DNA of 64,000 nucleotides, from NCBI GenBank assembly GCA_947652115.1, contig OX393562.1, forward strand, positions 31,075,734 to 31,139,733, in the 5' to 3' direction. The stretch's first letter is position 1, and the number at the start of each line of letters is the position of its first letter. This DNA comes from Blastomussa wellsi (Eukaryota; Cnidaria; Anthozoa; Scleractinia; Plerogyridae). Below, in pieces: positions 57,513-64,000 of this stretch. The notes beneath the pieces are model-generated. The model was not told the origin of the DNA and did not search any database. It saw nothing but the letters and a program-made list of their open reading frames with translations. The translations under genes and the position numbers were made by a program.

Positions 57513-58532
57513 ATGGCGGAGATGGCGAGCGAAGAAGACAGTCTTGTCAGAGGTAGAGAAACTCGGCGAAATGCTGGGAGTTTGATGTCAAAACTGATAG
57601 AAGATGAACAAGAAGTTGACGATTTTTATAAAACAGCGTTTGGCGGGTTTGAAGAAGAATCAGGCGATGAGAAATACAAAACAGAAGACGAAGAGGTTGA
57701 CGTTGTTGACTCTGATTTCAGCATCTCTGAAACTGACGAAGTGATAGATGACCAGGTGGACGAAGAACCAACGAGAAAGAGGAAAAAGCAGATAGTTAAA
57801 CCGTATAAAGCTCCTAAAAAGGATTCAGTGACATCAAAGTCATCTAGTAAAGGGTCGGAAGTGAAGAAAAGGAAAAGTTTTGAGGAAGAACCTCGAGAAG
57901 GAGTTCGAAAGTCCACTCGGGCGCTTACAGTTGAACGCGCTCAAGCAACGAAGATTCGTTTCAAACAAGAGAAAGAGAAGAAGACGCTTCTAAAGAAAAA
58001 CCAGTCGAGAAGGTTCCTTGACATGAGGCGCCTAACACAAGAGGAACTATTAGCAGAGGCTAAGATAACAGAAGAAGAGAATGTCGCTTCTTTACAGGCT
58101 TACCAACAGTTGGAGGCAGACAAGAAGAAAACTAAAATCCAGAAGGTGGCATTTAAGGGCCCTGTTATCCGCTTCCATTCATTGTCCATGCCAGTTTTAG
58201 AAGTGAAAGAGCCTTTGGTGAAAGTCGACGACAATGAAGATGATGAGGTGAATGTCGATTCATCCAAGCGGTGTTGCAGAAATTTTCTGATCTTTACAGA
58301 TGCAAAGAATTTCCCCGCAGCATACTTTCCCAGCAAGAAGCAAAAAGTTCCACATAAGACTTACTGTCCAGTCACAGGGTTACCTGCTCGTTATCAAGAT
58401 CCTGTCACAGGGCTACCATTCGCCAATGCACAAGCGTTTAGATACATTAGAGAGCGGTATGCTATGCAAGGAGAGGAAATGAAGGGAAAAGCTTCTGAAG
58501 TAGAACAAAGACGAGGGCGAAAACCTCAATAA
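57513..58532 (+). CDS. VPS72: YL1 / vacuolar protein sorting-associated protein 72 homolog, single exon
   Basis: 339 residues. The start is the ATG at 57513 (aaaATGGCGGAG); an upstream in-frame TTG is not used. YL1 is a subunit of the SRCAP/SWR1 and TIP60 chromatin remodelling complexes and binds the histone variant H2A.Z. Visible in order: a basic N-terminus, DDFYKTAFGGFEEESGDEKY (36-55) with a following acidic region (to about 85) that corresponds to the H2A.Z-binding part; RKRKK (88-92), basic linker; VRKSTRA (131-137); LTQEELLAEAKITEEEN (174-190); and the YL1_C domain (256-315) with CPVTGLPARYQDPVTGLPF. The whole protein lies in one exon, while human VPS72 is split. A nuclear location follows from the family and the basic clusters. 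AATAAA at 58842-58847 is a likely polyadenylation signal. Confidence 0.95.
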   Translation: MAEMASEEDSLVRGRETRRNAGSLMSKLIEDEQEVDDFYKTAFGGFEEESGDEKYKTEDEEVDVVDSDFSISETDEVIDDQVDEEPTRKRKKQIVKPYKAPKKDSVTSKSSSKGSEVKKRKSFEEEPREGVRKSTRALTVERAQATKIRFKQEKEKKTLLKKNQSRRFLDMRRLTQEELLAEAKITEEENVASLQAYQQLEADKKKTKIQKVAFKGPVIRFHSLSMPVLEVKEPLVKVDDNEDDEVNVDSSKRCCRNFLIFTDAKNFPAAYFPSKKQKVPHKTYCPVTGLPARYQDPVTGLPFANAQAFRYIRERYAMQGEEMKGKASEVEQRRGRKPQ

Positions 58533-58841
58533 CTCAAAATATGCCCTTCAAGTATATTTAAACCAAATTGCAAAAGACAACGCTAAAACAAATACGTAGC
58601 CTGGTTAAAAACAATCAGTAGTTTGTACATGTGCACTGTATATCCCTACTAGAACTTTGTATATAATATTAATGCATGTTTCACTTTGTCTGAAAATTCC
58701 TCCTTAAAACTACTTAATAGAATAATTTAATGCAACAACCTCATTGTTGCAACTTCTTTTTGTTGGCCTCAGAAAATTCCAGTGAGTCATTTTCTTTGCA
58801 AGAACACAGAAAATATAGAGGGACTTGAGGTCCAAACGTGT

Positions 58842-58847
58842 AATAAA
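58842..58847 (+). terminator. Candidate polyadenylation signal of VPS72
   Basis: AATAAA in GTAATAAATG, about 310 nt after the stop codon. Confidence 0.45.
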
Positions 58848-58849
58848 TG

Positions 58850-60260
58850 AAAGTGGAAAACATCAAGTAAAATACACCTGAAATTAGTTTTCATAAGTGA
58901 GAAAAGATCCAGTCAGTGAATTTAACAATGCAAGCAATTAGAAATTAAAGTAGCATGAAAACTTTAAATATTTCCAATTTCTTAAAATTGGAAAATTCAC
59001 TGTGGGGATCATTTGTCACTTGCATCTACATCTGCATTTCTCATATGAATCATTTGATATTATTCACAATAGTTTTCATTGTGGCTATTTTTAACTTATG
59101 TCAGAGTCTCAGTGCAGTGATATGGAAACAAGCTGACTACTACTTCAGGTTATTTTCTCCAAAACAACAAGTCCTTTAATAGACCACGAGTTACTATGGT
59201 TTATAGGCTGATAAACCACGTGGGATGTTGGTATAGCATGAGAAGAATTTGTCATGCGCACTGATTTGGTTATCATATAAATAGTAATAACGCATTACTT
59301 TCTGAAAAAAAAACGCATTTGTTTGCATACTGCAGTACTGTTGTTTGGACACTGCAGTTCACAACGGCAGATCTAGGGGAGGGATCTGGACTCAACACCA
59401 CTCTCACTTCCCATACCTTTTGCTTCCACCCCTTCTTTCGTGTCTCCACCTCTTTGTTGTATGTCTGTGGCAAAATATTACGTAATTCTGCAAAATTTGT
59501 CAGGAAATTTTCCCTGAAATTTTCCCAGCCACCTTGGGAATCCCGCTTTGCGCCCTTTCCCCCACCCCTCCCGAAAACCTCCTTTTCCCAATTCTCCTGG
59601 GTAACCCCCCTGTCCCCCTCCACATCTCGTTAACTTGGAATTCATAGTGTAGCAGTTGTTGTTTTTTTGTTGTATTGTTCTCTCAACATGCATGCATGCT
59701 CTTGAAGAGCTGATTCCACCCAAGCCAGCACGATGAAGGGACCTTCACATGTACAGCGACTGCCGAGCTCATTGAAAAATTGTCAAGGAAGAACGACTAC
59801 GACTTTACATGGTGGAACAACTGGGTGAGATGTTTTACCCTTGGTGCTATATAGTGTTAAAAACAAGGCGTGTCGGCATAGAAGTGATCTGGTCTAGCTG
59901 TTCTCACTTCGGAACTGCTCATCAAATGCCAAAGCGTAGACAGGTTGCAAACAATCAGTGTAGCGTAAGTAATAAAGCGCGGACAAGTCGCAAACAGTCG
60001 TGATGCGCGCAGTACTGAACCTGTCAAATATTAATGGTTACCAAGCTTTAGTTTAGAGTTTAGCTCTAGTTTAGGACTAGTAGGTAGAAAACTGGTTATA
60101 ATTTGGTGATAGACTAGTAAACACTCTCCAATTGCTTAATTGCTCACTTTCTCAATGGTTTGCTTGCGCTTAGCTTTTATATGCTGGCTGGGGCAATGGT
60201 AAAATAAAATAGATTAAGAAAGTCATCTTTTATAATTAAATTTTGGGGGTTTTTGGGGGA
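58850..60260. other. Intergenic, no gene recognised
   Basis: Short open frames occur on both strands, including a C-rich/G-rich pair around 59320-59640 caused by composition (CCCTTTCCCCCACCCCTCCC). None has recognisable homology or splice context. Confidence 0.5.
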
Positions 60261-60261
60261 T

Positions 60262-60350
60262 CAGCCTGGTAGTGTAGTGGTAGTGTCGTGGTGAGATAGG
60301 GATGTTGGCATGTCAGAGGTTCCGGGTTCGATTCTGGTCATTGACGTACA
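60262..60350 (+). repeat. tRNA-like SINE head
   Basis: TAGTGTAGTGG (A-box-like) and GGTTCCGGGTTCGATTCTGG (B box) lie about 50 nt apart, followed by a T-rich stretch TTTTTCTTTCTTTTTG. The anticodon region does not fold as a normal tRNA. Confidence 0.6.
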
Positions 60351-60466
60351 ATTTTTCTTTCTTTTTGTGGGAAAAAATTCGATGATAGCCAAAAAGTGTC
60401 GCTAAAATAGCATCACTTGTTTACGAAAGGGAAACGTGCATCGACGCAAAGGAAAACGAGCGACTT

Positions 60467-60650
60467 GGGTAAGTCTAAAGGTGGTGGCAAACGAGGGCAC
60501 GTTGTCGCTCATGGTGATTTGCTGCGCGCGCAAAAAATATTTCTGAATAAAATCAGAAAAAATTTTGTGTCCACGATAATGTTGCGCGCGCGGACAATCG
60601 AGGAAACATTTGTGTCCGCAACAAGTGTCCTTGTTTGCCACAGCCTTAAT
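60467..60650. repeat. MITE with GTGGCAAACRAGG ends
   Basis: GGTGGCAAACGAGGGCACGT near the left end pairs with ACAAGTGTCCTTGTTTGCCAC near the right end. The interior is rich in GCGCGCG and in ACAATGTTGCG-like words. It has no coding capacity. Confidence 0.65.
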
Positions 60651-60689
60651 CTGGCACTGAAGGCCCCTTATTTCAGAGAACTGTGAAAG

Positions 60690-62460
60690 GCTTCTGTGTT
60701 TGCCGTTGACTGCCCAGTAGCTGACAGATGGCTGAAAAATTTGAGCCTTTCACAAGGACTCGTTATGGAAGATTCCTTTTAATTGGCTGCTGTGCATTTG
60801 TCATTATTTTCTTCCCTAGAAATACAGTAGATTCAATATTTCTTAAGCATGGTTTCTACTATAGTATTTTAACCACAATAACCTGTGAGTATAAAATTTC
60901 CACATAAAAGTGGCTATGCCTTTTGTCGGTTATAAGCCGTGCGCATAGCATAGTTTGTCGATGAACTTGCCTTAGATTGCAAAGCTGAGAAGTTTCCTAC
61001 TTGTACGTATTACATGTTGGCAGAAAGGAGCGGGTTTCAGAAGAACAGATTTGGAAAATGACGGTATCTGCTAGGCTGAAATTAGGGCCAGAAATTAGTG
61101 CACCGCCGTGTCACTATAATCTCAAAAATTCAAAAGAAATTCTGCGTTTCTGTTCTTAAAAAAAAAAAACAATAAAATCGAAATGACATCTCGAGGCTCG
61201 AAGGGGTTGTCTCACTGCTATAGTACTTGTAAAACGATGCAGGATTAGAGAAAAGTTGTTACGATCTTCCGGGCATAGTATGAATAGATTTTAAACTATG
61301 TTATTGGGTAATACTTTGAGAACGTTTATGAAGTCATAGCGGTACCATGAAAATACCTCAGCAGTGGCAAAAAATCCCAAATTTCAGTTTTTGGCAATTA
61401 TCTTTTTAAGAAACTAAGTCGGTGTCCTGTCATTTTTATTTCGTTTAATATTTAAAAGCTCCCTTAATTCTGTATTTTGTCTGCCAGTATTAGAAAATTT
61501 AGCTATATTAAAAAGAGACGTTTTGTGAATTACAAGAAATTCCACACAACACAGTTTTTGCCCAAACGTTTCTAATTGAATCAGCGTACTGAATGTTAAC
61601 CGCATGCAAAAAAGTCAACTTAAGTCACCGAGTTAATTTTCAAAATAAAATGAAATGTTTTTTGCACGTTTCATTTCCGGTTTAGCGGATTTCAGATGAA
61701 GCGTGGTCATGTTTGATGGCAAATTGAATCCCAACCTGACGCGAGCAATAAGAGCGTGCAACCAGCTGAAAACCATTTCCAGCCTCCTTAAAAGATAATG
61801 GCATCGAAGTCACTACCTTACCCCTCAAGACGGTTAAAAGGGAATGTCCGACATCAAAGTCTGGTCAACCTAAGAGACATCTGTGTCAGCTTTTCAACTT
61901 CTTTTTTACCCAGGGAATGTTTTTAATGATGATTTAATCACCGTAATCCTTGTGAAAATTCCATGGACCGAGAAACCCCAACATACGAACCAAGACCGAC
62001 CGTAATTCGAGCTTCAATTCCTTAGGGTCCACGATTAGAACTTAAACTCAGGCCAAATCCAGAATGCGAGTCAAAATTTTCAGCTTATCCGCCAGCCGCC
62101 ATCATTTCGGAAGCCGCGAATTTGCCCAACTTTTGGAAACTGGTCCGCAATAAGCACGCGCGCGGTTTTTAAAACTGAATCACATTCGTCGATCCGCGAA
62201 TCTATTCAACTCACTCCCAGAATTGGTCACTCGTGCTTTCCTTCCATCTTGCTGCTGGCACCGGTTGCTTCGATGCGAGGTTTTGTTTATTCATTGCATC
62301 GTTGCTGATTTCGGTTTTGTTATCATTGGTTTTCGTGATTCCTTTGGTTTTGGCTATGCAACATTCGGTGTCTCCACTTTGTGTTTTATCACGTTGAAAA
62401 AACTGTGTTATTTTTTGGTTTTCCGTTAAGTTTGATTCGAAACATTTAGTTTTATACCTT
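60690..62460. other. Intergenic, nothing recognised
   Basis: No gene, tRNA or clear repeat was found. A T-rich region at 62270-62400 gives a hydrophobic open frame of 68 codons that I consider noncoding. Confidence 0.5.
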
Positions 62461-62478
62461 GTAATAATTAGAAATGAT

Positions 62479-62728
62479 TATTAAATTATTTCGCGCCCTT
62501 AGACGTCAGTAGGCCATCTTGTAAACTAGGGCATTCACAAAATTCTCTTTTCAAGAGCCGACTCGAAGAATCTGCATGATGTAGAAAGCGATTATTCAAT
62601 GTTATTAAATTATTTCGCGCCCCTAGACCACATGCATTTTTAAACTAAAGACCATCTTATCAACAAGGGCAATTCACGAAATTATCTTATCAAGAGAGCA
62701 CGAAACATCTTCATGACGTAGAAAGCGC
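62479..62728. repeat. Tandem duplication covering the 3' end of paralog C
   Basis: Copy 1 (about 62479-62590) and copy 2 (about 62602-62728) both begin TTATTAAATTATTTCGCGCC and end in a GTAGAAAGCG word. Copy 2 contains the last codons and stop of paralog C; copy 1 is a diverged, frame-disrupted version of the same coding end plus 3' sequence. Confidence 0.7.
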
Positions 62729-63755
62729 TATAACCCGCATTTTGAAGTTTGTGAGTCTCAAACGGGATGTCCAATTTCTTGAGAATTTCTTCCATGCTGT
62801 TGCCTTTTCTACACTCAGGGAACAGCGCGGAGTGAAGAGTGAGTGTATCAATTATTTCTTTATCTTCAGCATCGAGTCCTTGTGCTCTCAAAAAATGCAA
62901 AATGTCCCCTGAGGACGTTGAGTGACTGATCAAAAAATCAACTTGCGAAATGTCGTCTTGAAACTTGTCCAATATCTCAGTGAGACTTGTTATTTTAATA
63001 GTACCAAGTAAGAAATCGTCGAAAAGTTTTGGTGTAATGTTCTTGTTAAGCGTGGAAGAATATTCCTTCGCAATATAGACGAGGTGTTTTTCGCATTCTT
63101 GCTGACTTTCCAGTGAGAAAATAACATAACCAAGCTGCAGGATTTTCTTTGTGTCCTGTTCAGAAAACTTCGCATTAAATGCTAAAAATGACGGCGTTTT
63201 TGCGTCCATAACATCGTTTATCCTCTCCAACAAATAAACACCATTAATGTGCCTTTGCTGAACGATGGAGCGATTTTTCTGGCGCAGTTGATCCCTAAAA
63301 ATGATGAAATCTTTGAGAGATTTGAAGATTCTCATGATCTGAGGTGTCTTCCACGACAGTTTCACTGGTGAAACCTCAGGCAATCTGTAACCCAAATCTG
63401 CTGCCTTTTCCATCTTTTCTTTGAAAACCGTATAGCCTTTAAAATCTATAAAGATACCAGCTTTGTGATCGACACCATAGGCTATAACGAAGATCAATTC
63501 CTTCAAATGGCGATCAAAAGTGTGACTGAAGTAATATTTGACTTTCTCATAACAATGTCTCCCCTTGTCACGACAGGCTTGTACCCAGGTCTCTCTCAAC
63601 GTCTGGTAGTTGTACATGTATTCAGGACAGTTCTTACACACCATAGTACATGGTAAGAAAACTCTGGAATTCACTTGACGATCAGTCATTGTTCTTCCCA
63701 CTTGCGTGTCAATAGCCACTATATCTGCACAAACAGAACTGACAGAACAAAACAT
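62682..63755 (-). CDS. Intronless DEDDh exonuclease-family paralog C, probably catalytically inactive
   Basis: 357 residues in one open frame from the ATG at 63755; later ATGs at residues 23 and 38 are possible starts. Residues 47-165 match the N-terminal domain (PEYMYNYQTLRETW, LPEVSPVKL, FKSLKDF). Residues 170-357 match the exonuclease-like domain (LQLGYVIFSL, VDFLISHS, FYVMKMFRALL). The catalytic positions are changed: motif I reads FNAKF (Asp to Asn194, Glu to Lys196) and motif III reads LQNAGYS (His to Gln338, Asp to Ser343). Only a possible Asp284 remains in motif II, and one residue is inserted there. The intron present in paralogs A and B between the domains is absent. An extra N-terminus has six Cys within residues 1-43. 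The frame is open, so this may be a functional pseudo-enzyme (binding or regulatory role) rather than a dead gene. Confidence 0.75.
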   Translation of the reverse strand: MFCSVSSVCADIVAIDTQVGRTMTDRQVNSRVFLPCTMVCKNCPEYMYNYQTLRETWVQACRDKGRHCYEKVKYYFSHTFDRHLKELIFVIAYGVDHKAGIFIDFKGYTVFKEKMEKAADLGYRLPEVSPVKLSWKTPQIMRIFKSLKDFIIFRDQLRQKNRSIVQQRHINGVYLLERINDVMDAKTPSFLAFNAKFSEQDTKKILQLGYVIFSLESQQECEKHLVYIAKEYSSTLNKNITPKLFDDFLLGTIKITSLTEILDKFQDDISQVDFLISHSTSSGDILHFLRAQGLDAEDKEIIDTLTLHSALFPECRKGNSMEEILKKLDIPFETHKLQNAGYSAFYVMKMFRALLIR

Positions 63756-64000
63756 TATTCTTCTATCACCTTCTAGAAGAACTCCTCGTGAATTTGAGAC
63801 TGGGAATTCGAATTAAATTTTCAATTAGACTGATTATGTCGTATCTAACTGTTAAAAATTATGTGTTCACATTCAGATAGCATCACATTTCGACTACGAG
63901 CAGCCCGTTTTCCTTAGTTGATCGGGCGTAAAAAATAAATAAATAAATAAAAGAACGCGAGCCGGTCGGACGTGAAAAATCGATTTCCCTCGTTTGTTTC
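63756..64000. other. Upstream of paralog C; (AAAT)n microsatellite at about 63931-63950
   Basis: No gene or clear promoter element is recognised. ATAAATAAATAAATAAA is a short tetranucleotide repeat. Confidence 0.5.

Noticed and set aside
58955..59179. Hydrophobic 74-codon plus-strand frame after VPS72
   Set aside because: AT-rich sequence readily gives hydrophobic frames; no splice context, homology or promoter is visible.
62223..62429. 68-codon hydrophobic frame
   Set aside because: It comes from T-rich low-complexity sequence; the start is not a convincing ATG context and nothing supports expression.

Overview
The window reads as nuclear DNA of an anthozoan cnidarian, most likely a stony coral. 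The reasons are spliced metazoan genes with GT-AG introns, a 20S proteasome gene and a YL1/VPS72 gene, TTAGGG-type repeat, eukaryotic tRNA genes with internal promoters and T-run terminators, several tRNA-derived SINEs, and many short foldback MITEs of a kind I associate with coral genomes. The species assignment is inference.

Layout. (1) 1-9.6 kb: three members of a two-domain gene family, an N-terminal domain of about 130 residues of unknown function plus a C-terminal DEDDh exonuclease-like domain (Gfd2/YDR514C-like). One is a minus-strand first exon whose remainder lies outside the window; two are complete plus-strand genes of two exons (1622-4796 and 6106-8794). (2) 9.6-11.2 kb: a foldback element, a 5'-truncated SINE and a tRNA-Met-like gene. 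(3) 11.2-47.4 kb: a tandem array of about 19 units of 1.85-1.88 kb. Each unit carries, in order, a minus-strand tRNA-Ala(CGC), a minus-strand tRNA-Ile(GAT) and a plus-strand tRNA-Ala(AGC) that lost its 3' end and runs straight into TTTT. The unit also holds a decayed stretch resembling the C-terminus of a LINE ORF2. The many short open frames inside the units are translations of tRNA or noncoding repeat and are not annotated as genes. (4) 47.4-49.7 kb: old, diverged array units, one inverted, with an interstitial telomeric repeat and a TA-flanked MITE inserted into a unit. (5) 49.7-51.2 kb: two frameshifted coding-like relics. (6) 51.6-58.5 kb: PSMB4 (8 exons, minus) and VPS72 (single exon, plus), head to head across a 314-bp shared promoter. 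(7) 58.5-62.5 kb: no gene; one SINE and one MITE. (8) 62.7-63.8 kb: a fourth, intronless member of the exonuclease-like family (minus) with most catalytic residues replaced.

The main points of interest are the tRNA array (an expanded GAU-anticodon Ile tRNA next to amplified, apparently defective Ala tRNAs, with marks of unequal exchange) and the exonuclease-like family lying on both sides of it, which includes active-looking and apparently dead members. PSMB4 and VPS72 are ordinary housekeeping genes. No functional link between the tRNA array and the exonuclease genes is shown; their proximity is only an observation.
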